From Aliitabrizicola sp031408575 (GTDB lineage: Bacteria > Pseudomonadota > Alphaproteobacteria > Rhodobacterales > Rhodobacteraceae), in contig JANNWS010000084.1 of NCBI GenBank assembly GCA_031408575.1, positions 1 through 21,016 of the forward strand: 21,016 bases of DNA, read 5' to 3'. Below, in pieces: positions 6,131 through 14,276 of this stretch; the first letter of the stretch is position 1, and each line of letters starts with the position of its first letter. The notes under the pieces were generated by a model. That model ran no database searches. It was not told where the DNA came from and saw only the letters and a program-made list of their open reading frames with translations. Made by a program: the position numbers and the translations under genes.

Positions 6131-6758
6131 CGTCTTCTCCGATCCCGTCTGCCCCTGGTGCTATATCGGCAAGGCGCTGCTTGACCGCGCGTTGGAGGGG
6201 AAACCTGAACATCCGTTCACAATCGAGTGGCATCCGTTCCAGCTCAACCCCGATATGCCCCCCGAAGGGGCCGACCGCGCCGCATATCTTGAGGGCAAGT
6301 TTGGCGGCCGTGCCAATGCCGCAGCCATCTATGCGCGCGTTGATCAGGCCGCACAGGCGGCGGGGCTGAGCATCGACTTTGCCGCGATGAAGCGGATGCC
6401 GAATACGCTCGACGCGCATCGCCTGATCCACTGGGCGGGGCTTGAGGGGCGGCAGTCTACGATGGTCTCGGCCCTGTTCCGCGCGTTTTTCCGCGAAGGC
6501 CGCGACATTGGTGATCAGGCAACCCTTGCTACCCTCGCCGCCGGGGCTGGGCTGGACGCGGCCCTTACCACCCGGCTGCTCGCCTCCGACGCCGACCGCG
6601 CCGAAATTGCTGCGCGCGATGCCCACACCCGGTCGCGTGGCGTAAGCGCCGTGCCGACCTACATCCTCGATAACCAATACGCACTGTCCGGCGCGCAGCC
6701 GACGACCCTCTGGCACAAGGTGATCGACGAGATCGCCGAAAAGGCACGCACGCAATGA
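6117..6758 (+). CDS. DsbA-family oxidoreductase, FrnE-like
   Basis: A 213-residue thioredoxin-fold protein of the FrnE/2-hydroxychromene-2-carboxylate isomerase group. The start MVKLDVFSDPVCPWCYIGK places the redox motif CPWC at residues 12-15 on the first strand-helix junction. Near the C-terminus, GVSAVPTYILDNQYALSGAQ carries the cis-proline loop (VPT) and the usual substrate-side segment. There is no signal peptide, so it acts in the cytoplasm. Relatives act as disulfide oxidoreductases or isomerases under oxidative stress. The ATG at 6117 has GGGAGA 6 nt upstream, which favours it over an in-frame ATG 23 codons earlier. Its stop overlaps the start of the next gene (ATGA), so the two are translationally coupled. 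Confidence 0.87.
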   Translation: MVKLDVFSDPVCPWCYIGKALLDRALEGKPEHPFTIEWHPFQLNPDMPPEGADRAAYLEGKFGGRANAAAIYARVDQAAQAAGLSIDFAAMKRMPNTLDAHRLIHWAGLEGRQSTMVSALFRAFFREGRDIGDQATLATLAAGAGLDAALTTRLLASDADRAEIAARDAHTRSRGVSAVPTYILDNQYALSGAQPTTLWHKVIDEIAEKARTQ

Positions 6759-7987
6759 CCCCCCTTATCAACTCACTTCCGCAGGCCAAGCCGCAGCTCG
6801 GCCAGACTGAGTTCATCGCCCTGATCGCGATGCTGTTTGCCACGATCGCCTTTTCCATCGACTCGATGCTGCCGGCCCTGCCTCAGATCGCGGCCGAACT
6901 GACACCCGACAATGTGAATGCCGCCCAGCTTATCATTACCAGCTTCGTGCTGGGCATGGGGGTCGGCACGTTCTTTGCCGGCCCGATTTCGGATGCCGTC
7001 GGCCGCAAACCCGTGATCATCGGTGGCGCGCTGCTGTACGCGCTTGGCGCGGCCGCCGCCTGGGCTGCCCCCACGCTTGAGTTGTTGTTGCTTGCTCGCG
7101 TCGTGCAGGGGCTTGGTGTCGCAGGCCCGCGTATCGTCTCTATCGCGATGGTGCGCGATCTGCATTCGGGGCGCGAAATGGCCCGCGTGGTCAGCTTTGC
7201 GATGATGGTGTTCATGCTAGTTCCCGCCATCGCCCCAGCCGTCGGCACCGTCTTTATCAACGCCTTCGGCTGGCGGTCGCTCTTTATCGCATTCGTGATC
7301 TTTTCCGCCGTAGGTTGCCTCTGGCTCGGTCTGCGCCAACCCGAAACTCTGGTGCCTGCAAACCGCCGCCCCCTGCGCGCGACCACCCTGCTGACCGCGT
7401 TCAAAGAAGTGCTGTCGCACCGTGTCATTGTGGTTTCGACCGCGGTACAAACCCTGGTCTACGGCATGCTGTTTGGCACCCTTTCCTCGACCCAACAGGT
7501 GTTCAGCCAGACCTTCGGGCGGGCCGAGACGTTTCCCTTCTGGTTCGCAGTCATTGCCGTTCTTGCTGGGTCAGCCAATTTCGTGAATGCCCGTCTCGTG
7601 GTGCGGCTCGGGATGCGCTACATCATCACCATGGCTCTTGGCACGCAGGTAATCCTGTCGGCGATCTTCGCCGTTGTTACAGCCTTCGGCCTCTGGCCCG
7701 ACGCGCTCTACTTCCCGGCGTATGTCGTCTGGACGACCAGCGTGTTCTTCCTGACCGGCCTCACCATCGGCAACCTGAACGCGCTGTCGCTGGAACCGGT
7801 CGGGCATATCGCGGGCATGGCAGCTTCGGTGACAAGCGCCATTGCCACCGTCTTCGCCGTGGGCCTGGCCATCCCGCTTGGCCTTGCCTTTGACGGAACT
7901 CCGGTTCCCTTGATGATCGGCGTCTCTGTTCTTGCAGCCGCTGGCTGGGCACTGATGCGCCTGATCGCGCGCGCCGCCCCGACGTAA
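6755..7987 (+). CDS. MFS efflux transporter, Bcr/CflA-type
   Basis: A 410-residue inner-membrane transporter of the major facilitator superfamily, probably with 12 helices. It has the Bcr/CflA opening IDSMLPALPQIAAEL (residues 35-49), a standard motif A between helices 2 and 3 (GPISDAVGRKP, 76-86) and the helix-4 region ARVVQGLGVAGPRIVSIAMVRD. Members export antibiotics, sulfonamides or small metabolites by proton antiport; the substrate here is unknown. The start overlaps the frnE-like stop by 4 nt, so the two form an operon. That pairing may link export with redox or xenobiotic stress. The gene converges on mfd, and a copy of the dispersed repeat lies in the gap. Confidence 0.88.
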   Translation: MTPLINSLPQAKPQLGQTEFIALIAMLFATIAFSIDSMLPALPQIAAELTPDNVNAAQLIITSFVLGMGVGTFFAGPISDAVGRKPVIIGGALLYALGAAAAWAAPTLELLLLARVVQGLGVAGPRIVSIAMVRDLHSGREMARVVSFAMMVFMLVPAIAPAVGTVFINAFGWRSLFIAFVIFSAVGCLWLGLRQPETLVPANRRPLRATTLLTAFKEVLSHRVIVVSTAVQTLVYGMLFGTLSSTQQVFSQTFGRAETFPFWFAVIAVLAGSANFVNARLVVRLGMRYIITMALGTQVILSAIFAVVTAFGLWPDALYFPAYVVWTTSVFFLTGLTIGNLNALSLEPVGHIAGMAASVTSAIATVFAVGLAIPLGLAFDGTPVPLMIGVSVLAAAGWALMRLIARAAPT

Positions 7988-8002
7988 AAGAACAGCGCCA
8001 AA

Positions 8003-8036
8003 CTTTCATTTGCGTAAAAATGTCCTCGCCGAAGGC
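8003..8036 (-). repeat. Short dispersed intergenic repeat, copy 2
   Basis: On the minus strand the element begins GCCTTCGGCGAGGACATTTT and ends CAAATGAAAG. It lies in the 72-nt gap between the MFS gene and the end of mfd, in the same orientation as mfd and just beyond its stop. The first 14 bases are identical to copies 1 and 3. Confidence 0.75.
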
Positions 8037-8059
8037 TCCCTACTCTGCCTCCGACACCG

Positions 8060-11000
8060 TCAGACCTTCGCCAGCACGACCTTTTCTGCCAGGTCTTTGG
8101 CTATTGCAAACGCTCCCTTGATCCGCTCGCCCTCGGATTTCCAGTCGCGCGGCAGCACAATCTTGGTGCCGGTCACTTTGGCCCCCGCGCCTTGCGCCCG
8201 GATGAAGTCGACCAACCCCGCCGGATTGGCGAACTTGTCGTTGTGAAACTGCACCGTGGCCCCTTTCGGCCCGCCATCCAGCCGCGAGATGCCCGCCCGC
8301 TTGCACATCGCCTTGATCCGCACCACCAGAAGCAGAGTGTTCACCTCTTTCGGCACCGGCCCGAAGCGGTCGATCAACTCGGCAGCAAACCCCTCCAGCT
8401 CCACTTTGGTCGTCAGCGCCGACAGGCGACGATAAAGCCCCAGCCGCAGATCCAGATCCGGCACATATTCCTCGGGGATCAGCACCGGCACGCCGAGGTT
8501 GATCGTCGGCGACCACTGATCATCGCTTGTCGTCAGCCCCGACAATTCGCCCGACCGTATCTTGGCAATCGTCTCTTCCAGCATCGCCTGATAAAGCTCG
8601 TATCCCACTTCGCGGATATGCCCGGACTGTTCTTCCCCCAGCAGGTTGCCCGCGCCGCGCAGGTCCAGATCGTGCGAGGCAAGGTTGAACCCTGCACCCA
8701 GACTGTCAAGCGACCCCAAGAGCCGCAGCCGTTTCATCGCCTGCGGGGTCAGCGGGCTGCGCGGTTTGGTGGTGAGGTAACAATAGGCCCGCGTCTTGGC
8801 CCGCCCGACACGCCCCCTGATCTGATACAGTTGCGACAGTCCGAACATGTCGGCCCGGTGCACCACCATCGTGTTCGCGGTCGGAATATCAAGGCCGGAT
8901 TCCACGATAGAGGTCGCCACCAGCACGTCATACTTGCCGTCGTAAAAGCTGTTCATCCGCTCGTCAAGATCGCCCGCCGCCAACTGCCCGTGGGCGATGA
9001 CATAAGACACCTCCGGCACCTCGCGGCGCAGAAAATCCTCTACATCCGGCAGATCGGCGATGCGTGGCACCACGTAAAAACTCTGCCCGCCGCGGTAGCG
9101 TTCGCGCAATAGCGCCTCGCGGATCGTAACCGTGTCGAATTCCGAAACATATGTTCGTATTGCCAGCCGGTCCACCGGCGGCGTCGCGATGATCGACAGA
9201 TCCCGCACTCCGGTCAGCGACAATTGCAGCGTGCGCGGGATCGGCGTCGCGGTCAGCGTCAGCACATGCACCTCGGATCGCATCTCTTTCAGCCGTTCCT
9301 TGTGGGTGACGCCGAAATGCTGTTCTTCGTCGATCACCAATAGGCCCAGTTGCTTGAACCGTATCCCTTTGGCCAGCAGCGCATGGGTGCCGATGCAGAT
9401 ATCGACCGACCCATCTGCCATCCCAGCCCGCGTGGCATTGGCATCCTTTGCCGAGACGAACCGTGACAACGGCCTGATTTCAATCGGAAAGCCCCGGAAC
9501 CGCTCGGCAAAGCTGCGAAAATGCTGGCGCGCCAACAGCGTCGTGGGGCAGACCACTGCCACCTGCAACCCCGCCATCGCAGCCACAAAGGCCGCCCGCA
9601 TCGCCACTTCGGTCTTCCCGAAGCCCACATCGCCGACGATCAGCCGGTCCATCGGATTGCCGGCCTCAAGGTCGCCGATCACATCCGAAATAGCGGTCAT
9701 CTGGTCATCCGTTTCCTGATAGGGGAACCGCGCCGCAAACGCCTCCCAAATCGCATGGGGTGCTTCCAAAACCGGCGCATGGCGCAGATGCCGCTCGGCG
9801 GCGACCCGCATCAGCCGCTCGGCAATCTCGCGGATACGCTCTTTCAGCTTGGCCTTCTTGGCCTGCCAGGCACCGCCGCCCAGCCGGTCGAGCAAGCCCT
9901 CCTCATGGCCATAGCGGCTCAGAAGCTCGATATTCTCCACCGGCAGGTAAAGGCGCGCATTCTCGGCGTAATCCAGCGCGATGCACTCATGCGGCACCCC
10001 CAGCGCGCGGATCGTCTCCAGCCCGCGATACCGCCCGACGCCATGTTCGACATGCACCACCAGATCGCCCGGCGTCAGCGCATTGACCTCGGACACGAAA
10101 TTCTCGGCCTTGCGCTTTTTGCGCGGCTTGGAGATCAGGCGGTCGCCCAGCACGTCCTGCTCGGACACCACCGCGAGGCCAGAGGCCACGAACCCCTGCT
10201 CCAGCGCCCAGACGGCAAGGAACAATCCCCCCCGCCCCTCGGGGATCTCGCGGGCATCGCGTACCGGAACCGCGCCCTGCACGCCCTGATCTTCCATCAG
10301 CCCGCGCAGGCGTTCCCGCGCGCCCTCGGACCAACTCGCGATCACAACCTGCCCATCCTGACGCAGCGAACGGATATGATCGGCCAAGGCCTCGAACAGG
10401 CTGACACTTTCCATCTGCCGCTCGGGCGCGAAGCTGCGTCCGATCCGGCCCCCGGCATCCAGCACCCCCGGCCCCGGCGATTGCGCCAGCGGCGACATCT
10501 GCACCACCCGCGCCCGCGCCACTGCCGCCTCCCACGCGGCATCATCAAGATACAGCAGCCCCGGCGCTGAAGGCTTATAGACCGTGTCCATCCGCCCCTT
10601 CGCCGTCATCGCCTCGCGCCGCGCATCATACTGATCAGCGATCCCGTCCCAGCGGGCCAATCGCGCGTTGGTCACCTGATCGTCCAGCATCACCGACGCA
10701 TCGGGCAGATAATCGAACAGCGTCTCAAGTTGCGCATGAAAGAACGGCAGCCAATGCTCCATCCCCTGATGCTTGCGCCCCGCACTTACCGCCTCATACA
10801 GCGGATCGTCGGTACCAGCGGTGCCAAACTCCACCCGGTAGTTCTGGCGGAACCGCGTGATCGCCGCGTCGTCAAGAATCACCTCCGACACCGGGGCCAG
10901 ATCGACGACCAACAACTTTTCCGTCGTCCGCTGCGTCTCGGGGTCGAACCGCCGCGCCCCGTCCAGCACGTCGCCAAAGAAATCAAGCCGCACCGGCCCG

Positions 11001-11506
11001 CCCTTGCCCGGCGGATAGATATCGACAATCCCGCCCCGGATCGCGAAATCTCCGGGCTCGGTCACTGTGGCAACGGGAGAGAATCCCATCCGCGACAGGA
11101 ACACCCGCAACGACCCCTCATCCACGCGTGACCCAACCCGCGCGGAAAACGATGCGCCGCGCAGCACCGCGCGCGCAGGCAAGCGCTGCGTCGCTGCATT
11201 CACCGTGGTCAGCAGAATGAACGGCCCCGGCACGCCGTGGGCCAGTGCGGCCAGCGTCGCCATGCGCGCTGCACAAATCTCGGGGTTGGGCGAGATGCGA
11301 TCATAGGGCAGGCAATCCCAGGCGGGCAGCGTCATGACCACGGCCTCGGGTGCGATAAACGCCAGCGCCGCCCGCATCGCCTCCATCCGCTTGTCATCGC
11401 GGGCCACATGAATGACCGGCGCACCCCGCGCCAGTTCGCGGGCAAGAAGCCGCGCATCAAAGCCTTCGGGGGCGCCGCCAAGCAGGATCGGTAAGGGGGT
11501 CAACAT
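8060..11506 (-). CDS. mfd: Transcription-repair coupling factor Mfd
   Basis: Mfd binds RNA polymerase stalled at DNA damage, pushes it off the template and recruits UvrA for repair. The 1148-residue protein is full length. The UvrB-like N-terminal module comes first (PAWDCLPYDRISPNPE at about 61-76). The RNA-polymerase-interacting domain follows at about 475-540 (LTPGDLVVHVEHGVGRYRGL). The SF2 translocase then carries Walker A (GDVGFGKT, 625-632, Lys631), the DEEQ box (726-729), TLTATPIPRTL and the motif VI segment QIRGRVGR, before the C-terminal UvrA-binding autoinhibitory domain (PVLIPEEYVPDLDLRLGLYRRL onward). The ATG lies 42 nt after the four-helix membrane protein gene on the same strand; its ribosome binding site is weak (TAGGT). 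No anomaly is seen in the motifs. Confidence 0.97.
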   Translation of the reverse strand: MLTPLPILLGGAPEGFDARLLARELARGAPVIHVARDDKRMEAMRAALAFIAPEAVVMTLPAWDCLPYDRISPNPEICAARMATLAALAHGVPGPFILLTTVNAATQRLPARAVLRGASFSARVGSRVDEGSLRVFLSRMGFSPVATVTEPGDFAIRGGIVDIYPPGKGGPVRLDFFGDVLDGARRFDPETQRTTEKLLVVDLAPVSEVILDDAAITRFRQNYRVEFGTAGTDDPLYEAVSAGRKHQGMEHWLPFFHAQLETLFDYLPDASVMLDDQVTNARLARWDGIADQYDARREAMTAKGRMDTVYKPSAPGLLYLDDAAWEAAVARARVVQMSPLAQSPGPGVLDAGGRIGRSFAPERQMESVSLFEALADHIRSLRQDGQVVIASWSEGARERLRGLMEDQGVQGAVPVRDAREIPEGRGGLFLAVWALEQGFVASGLAVVSEQDVLGDRLISKPRKKRKAENFVSEVNALTPGDLVVHVEHGVGRYRGLETIRALGVPHECIALDYAENARLYLPVENIELLSRYGHEEGLLDRLGGGAWQAKKAKLKERIREIAERLMRVAAERHLRHAPVLEAPHAIWEAFAARFPYQETDDQMTAISDVIGDLEAGNPMDRLIVGDVGFGKTEVAMRAAFVAAMAGLQVAVVCPTTLLARQHFRSFAERFRGFPIEIRPLSRFVSAKDANATRAGMADGSVDICIGTHALLAKGIRFKQLGLLVIDEEQHFGVTHKERLKEMRSEVHVLTLTATPIPRTLQLSLTGVRDLSIIATPPVDRLAIRTYVSEFDTVTIREALLRERYRGGQSFYVVPRIADLPDVEDFLRREVPEVSYVIAHGQLAAGDLDERMNSFYDGKYDVLVATSIVESGLDIPTANTMVVHRADMFGLSQLYQIRGRVGRAKTRAYCYLTTKPRSPLTPQAMKRLRLLGSLDSLGAGFNLASHDLDLRGAGNLLGEEQSGHIREVGYELYQAMLEETIAKIRSGELSGLTTSDDQWSPTINLGVPVLIPEEYVPDLDLRLGLYRRLSALTTKVELEGFAAELIDRFGPVPKEVNTLLLVVRIKAMCKRAGISRLDGGPKGATVQFHNDKFANPAGLVDFIRAQGAGAKVTGTKIVLPRDWKSEGERIKGAFAIAKDLAEKVVLAKV

Positions 11507-11548
11507 GTGGCTGACCTATCGCAGCCGCAGGCGGTGTCAATCACCCGT

Positions 11549-12076
11549 TCAGTTGCCCAGCACGCCAATCTGCATGTTCTGCCACATGCCCCACATCGAG
11601 GTGACAAGGATCGACACCATGCCGATCGCCTGCACCGTGATCCGGTGCCACGCCAGATGCCGGTAAAGATCGGCCGCTGCCCCGCTGCCCGCCGCAACCT
11701 TGCGCGCCACCCGCAGGCTCAGCCCGCCGACAAGGCTCATCGGCGCGATAATCAGAAACAACGCCTGCGCGAATTCGATGCGATAGTAAAAACCCAGCAT
11801 CGCAAGGATCGTCAGCAGGAAACACACGATCCCCAGCAGCCACAGCCCCGAAACCTGTGCAATCCACAACAACCGCGCTGTGTTAATCCGCACCATCGCC
11901 TGCAAATCGGCCTCGGCCTCGCCGCCATGACGCCGCGCGCGCTGCACCATGTCGAACGGCACGCCAAGCACCCAATGGCTGGCGGTGGACCACACAACCG
12001 CAAGGGCGATCCAGTACCACAGGTTCGAGAATGACCGCATGTCGATCAGTTCAAAGACGTTCTCGTACCAGTTCAC
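11549..12076 (-). CDS. Four-helix integral membrane protein ('component of SufBCD complex' family)
   Basis: A 175-residue membrane protein with four predicted helices at about 17-38, 68-98, 103-125 and 143-165. The opening ELIDMRSFSNLWYWIALAVV and the following HWVLGVPFDMV are typical of a Rhodobacterales protein commonly labelled 'component of SufBCD complex'. That label has no evidence in this sequence: no suf gene is nearby and no iron-sulfur motif is present. The start is a GTG with only a weak upstream AGG. The gene precedes mfd by 42 nt on the same strand, so the two may be co-transcribed, and it is divergent from hemB. The function is unknown. Confidence 0.8.
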   Translation of the reverse strand: MNWYENVFELIDMRSFSNLWYWIALAVVWSTASHWVLGVPFDMVQRARRHGGEAEADLQAMVRINTARLLWIAQVSGLWLLGIVCFLLTILAMLGFYYRIEFAQALFLIIAPMSLVGGLSLRVARKVAAGSGAAADLYRHLAWHRITVQAIGMVSILVTSMWGMWQNMQIGVLGN

Positions 12077-12212
12077 TCTGCCTGTCCCCGCACATCCGTA
12101 CCGGGTCTGATGCCCGCTTCGGTCACTCTACTGCCCGCCTGCGCGCATTCCTACCCTTGAGACGCGCGCAATTCCATGCCACGCAGAAATAATCGCCAGA
12201 CAGGAGAGCCTG
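12077..12212. promoter_or_regulatory. Divergent promoter region between the membrane protein gene and hemB
   Basis: This 136-nt gap separates two divergent genes and must hold the start signals for hemB and probably for the membrane protein-mfd pair. The hemB ribosome binding site AGGAG is clear at about 12201-12205. No convincing -35/-10 pair could be assigned by eye. Confidence 0.4.
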
Positions 12213-13217
12213 ATGCGCCCGATCCAAGCAGTCTACCCCGCCACGCGGTTTCGCCGCGCCCGCCGTACCGCAGCCCTGCGTGATCTGACGCAGGAAAACA
12301 CCCTGACGGTGAAAGACCTGATCTGGCCGATGTTTCTGTGCGACGGCGCAGGCGTGGAACACCCCGTTGCCTCGATGCCCGGCGTCTCGCGGCTGTCGAT
12401 TGACAACATCCTGCGCTCTGCCGAACGCGCAGCCGCCCTCGGCATCCCCGCGATCTGCCTGTTCCCCTACATCGACCCCGCCCTGAAAACCGAAGGCTGC
12501 GAGGCGGCATGGTCCGACGACAACCTCGTGAACCGCGCCATCCGCGCGATCAAGGCCGCAGTGCCTGAGCTTGCCGTGATGACCGACGTGGCGCTTGATC
12601 CCTACAACATCCACGGCCATGACGGCTATGTGCGCGACGGCATCATCCTGAACGACGAGACGGTCGAGGCGCTGGTGAAGATGACACTGGCCCAGGCCCG
12701 TGCGGGGGCCGACATCATCGGCCCGTCTGACATGATGGATGGTCGCATCGGCGCGATGCGGGCGGGGCTTGAGGCGGCAGGCCACAAGGATGTGATGATC
12801 CTCAGCTACGCCGCTAAATACGCTTCGGCCTTCTACGGCCCGTTCCGCGACGCGGTCGGCGCGTCGGGTGCGCTGAAGGGCGACAAGAAGACCTATCAGA
12901 TGAACCCCGCCAACAGCGACGAGGCGCTGCGCCTGATCGAGCGGGATCTGCGCGAGGGGGCCGACATGGTCATGGTCAAGCCCGGCATGCCATATCTCGA
13001 CATCTGCCGCCGCGTGAAGGATGCCTTCGGTGTGCCGACCTATGCCTATCAGGTGTCGGGCGAATACGCGATGATCCGGGGGGCCGCCGATCGTGGCTGG
13101 ATCGACGGCGAGAAGGCGATGCTGGAAAGCCTGCTGTGCTTCAAGCGGGCGGGCTGCGACGGCATCCTGACCTATTTCGCGCCTCAGGTCGCGGAGTTTC
13201 TGGCGCGCGCGGACTGA
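12213..13217 (+). CDS. hemB: Delta-aminolevulinic acid dehydratase (porphobilinogen synthase)
   Basis: This cytoplasmic enzyme condenses two 5-aminolevulinate molecules into porphobilinogen, the second common step of heme, chlorophyll and cobalamin synthesis. The 334-residue protein has the two Schiff-base lysines, Lys202 in SYAAKYASAFYGPFRDA and Lys256 in MVKPGMPYLDI, and the family segment YQVSGEYAMI. The metal-binding loop reads MTDVALDPYNIHGHDG (residues 123-138), with Asp and Ala where zinc-type enzymes have three cysteines. This marks a magnesium- or potassium-dependent form that needs no catalytic zinc, as reported for Rhodobacter and Pseudomonas enzymes. An AGGAG lies 7 nt before the ATG. 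The gene is divergent from the membrane protein gene. Confidence 0.97.
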   Translation: MRPIQAVYPATRFRRARRTAALRDLTQENTLTVKDLIWPMFLCDGAGVEHPVASMPGVSRLSIDNILRSAERAAALGIPAICLFPYIDPALKTEGCEAAWSDDNLVNRAIRAIKAAVPELAVMTDVALDPYNIHGHDGYVRDGIILNDETVEALVKMTLAQARAGADIIGPSDMMDGRIGAMRAGLEAAGHKDVMILSYAAKYASAFYGPFRDAVGASGALKGDKKTYQMNPANSDEALRLIERDLREGADMVMVKPGMPYLDICRRVKDAFGVPTYAYQVSGEYAMIRGAADRGWIDGEKAMLESLLCFKRAGCDGILTYFAPQVAEFLARAD

Positions 13218-13236
13218 TATTCGCCGAACTCTTGCA

Positions 13237-13261
13237 ACATGATACGTCCCGCAAATCATGT
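13237..13261. repeat. 7-bp inverted repeat downstream of hemB
   Basis: ACATGAT (13237-13243) and ATCATGT (13255-13261) are perfect inverted repeats around an 11-nt loop, 19 nt after the hemB stop. No T run follows. It may be a weak hairpin at the hemB mRNA end or a protein-binding dyad upstream of the SYLF gene. Confidence 0.35.
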
Positions 13262-13391
13262 GAATGGATGCCTTGTTGCTTCGATAAGCCTTGCATCTGG
13301 CTATTTCCCCGCAAGATCGGCGGTTTAGCGCGCATATCGTTAGTTTCGCACCCCATCTCGGCACGCCACCGCCCATCAAGTAGTTGCAGCG

Positions 13392-13420
13392 ATGACAACG
13401 AAATGGAAACAGTCTATATC
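13392..13420 (+). promoter_or_regulatory. Sigma-70-type promoter of the SYLF lipoprotein gene
   Basis: ATGACA (13392-13397) and TATATC (13415-13420) are separated by exactly 17 nt, with 5/6 and 4/6 matches to the consensus. The predicted start near 13427 is about 48 nt before the ATG. The leader contains a 5-bp hairpin, CGGGG (13431-13435) with CCCCG (13442-13446), close to the 5' end. Confidence 0.5.
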
Positions 13421-13474
13421 TTGTAGCAAGCGGGGCGCAGACCCCGATATGTCAGGCGAGCAAAAGGTAACAGC

Positions 13475-14035
13475 ATGAGTATCACATCCAGACGATCCTT
13501 TTTGGGGGCGGCGGGCGCGTCGCTGCTGATAGCCACCGCCTGCGGCAACGGCGTGGGCAGCGGCGGCGGCGCGCAGATCGACGCCCGCGTCGATGCGACC
13601 CGCGATTTCCTGTTCAACACCTATCCCGGCACCCGCGATCTTGCGAACAACGCCTTCGGCGTTCTCTACATGCCGCTTGTCACCGAAGCCGGGTTCTTTG
13701 TCGGTGGGGCCTACGGGCGCGGCGCGCTGCGGATCAACGATGCGACGGTTGACTATTATTCAACTACCAAAGCCACTTACGGCCTGCAGATCGGCGCGCA
13801 GCAATATGCCCACGCGCTCTTTTTCATGACCGAAGCTGCGCTTTCCGACTTCCGTCGCAGCCCAGGCTGGGCGGTCGGTGCCGACTTGCGCTATGCAACC
13901 CCGGATCAGGGCGGGGCCAGCATCGGTAAGGAATCTACCGAGCTTGACCCGGTGATCGCCCTCGTCTTCGGGCAGTCCGGCCTGATCGCCGGTGCAACAC
14001 TTTCGGGTGTGAAATACACCCGTATCCTGCCGTAG
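13475..14035 (+). CDS. SYLF/YSC84-domain lipoprotein
   Basis: A 186-residue exported protein. The N-terminus carries a Tat-like motif SRRSFL (residues 5-10), a hydrophobic core and a lipobox (ATAC) with Cys23 as the probable lipid anchor. The rest is a SYLF (YSC84/BPSL1445-type) domain: GVLYMPLVTEAGFFVGGAYGRG, then YYSTTKATYGLQIGAQQYA, ending in IAGATLSGVKYTRI. In eukaryotes SYLF domains bind phosphoinositide membranes; bacterial members are periplasmic or outer-membrane lipoproteins of unclear role. The gene is a single unit with its own promoter and an intrinsic terminator. The combination of a Tat motif with a lipobox predicts folded export before lipidation. Confidence 0.85.
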   Translation: MSITSRRSFLGAAGASLLIATACGNGVGSGGGAQIDARVDATRDFLFNTYPGTRDLANNAFGVLYMPLVTEAGFFVGGAYGRGALRINDATVDYYSTTKATYGLQIGAQQYAHALFFMTEAALSDFRRSPGWAVGADLRYATPDQGGASIGKESTELDPVIALVFGQSGLIAGATLSGVKYTRILP

Positions 14036-14063
14036 GGCCATCTTATGACTGCGGCTGGCCCAA

Positions 14064-14094
14064 ATCCACCCTTCGTTAGGGTGGATATTCTTTT
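14064..14094 (+). terminator. Intrinsic terminator of the SYLF gene
   Basis: ATCCACCC (14064-14071) pairs with GGGTGGAT (14079-14086) around a 7-nt loop, followed by ATTCTTTT. It lies 28 nt after the SYLF stop codon on the plus strand. Confidence 0.8.
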
Positions 14095-14167
14095 GCTTGG
14101 CTGACCGGCTCGCATCAGTTTGAGATCGCGCAAACCCCTGAATCATCCAACTCGTTTGCCTCAAATT

Positions 14168-14222
14168 TCGCTTCTTTTCGGCTCAAATACCCCACGGGAG
14201 TCCGGGGGTGTGAAACCCCCGG
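14168..14222 (-). repeat. GC-rich hairpin plus diverged dispersed repeat after the HIBADH-family gene
   Basis: On the minus strand a perfect 8-bp stem, CCGGGGGT with ACCCCCGG (14222-14202), is followed by GACTCCCGTGGGGTATTTGA and then CCGAAAAGAAGCG. The second part resembles the GGCGAGGATATTTT...AAAGATGAA repeat found three times elsewhere in the window. It sits downstream of a minus-strand gene in that gene's orientation. It may act as a transcript-end element although the T run is short. Nothing else is seen in 14095-14276. Confidence 0.5.
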
Positions 14223-14276
14223 TCGGCTGGCCCAAAGCGTTCCCGTTTCAATTTGATCGCATCCCGCGCCAAGCGT

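Noticed and set aside
8192..9112. Long open frame on the plus strand opposite mfd (about 300 codons); another lies at 9521-10570
   Set aside because: Both lie antisense to well-conserved mfd motifs, have a His-, Arg- and Gln-rich composition typical of the reverse frame of GC-rich genes, and show no family motif.
11549..12076. Role in the SufBCD iron-sulfur assembly complex
   Set aside because: The label is a habit of annotation in this order. The protein is a four-helix membrane protein, and no suf genes or cofactor motifs are present here.
12123..13379. Open frame of about 418 codons on the minus strand opposite hemB
   Set aside because: It covers a confident hemB on the other strand, and the predicted protein is an Arg-, His- and Gly-rich shadow without recognisable domains.
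13218..13474. tRNA or other structured RNA gene between hemB and the SYLF gene
   Set aside because: No cloverleaf or T-loop (GGTTCGA-type) sequence is found. Only a small inverted repeat, a promoter and a leader hairpin are visible.
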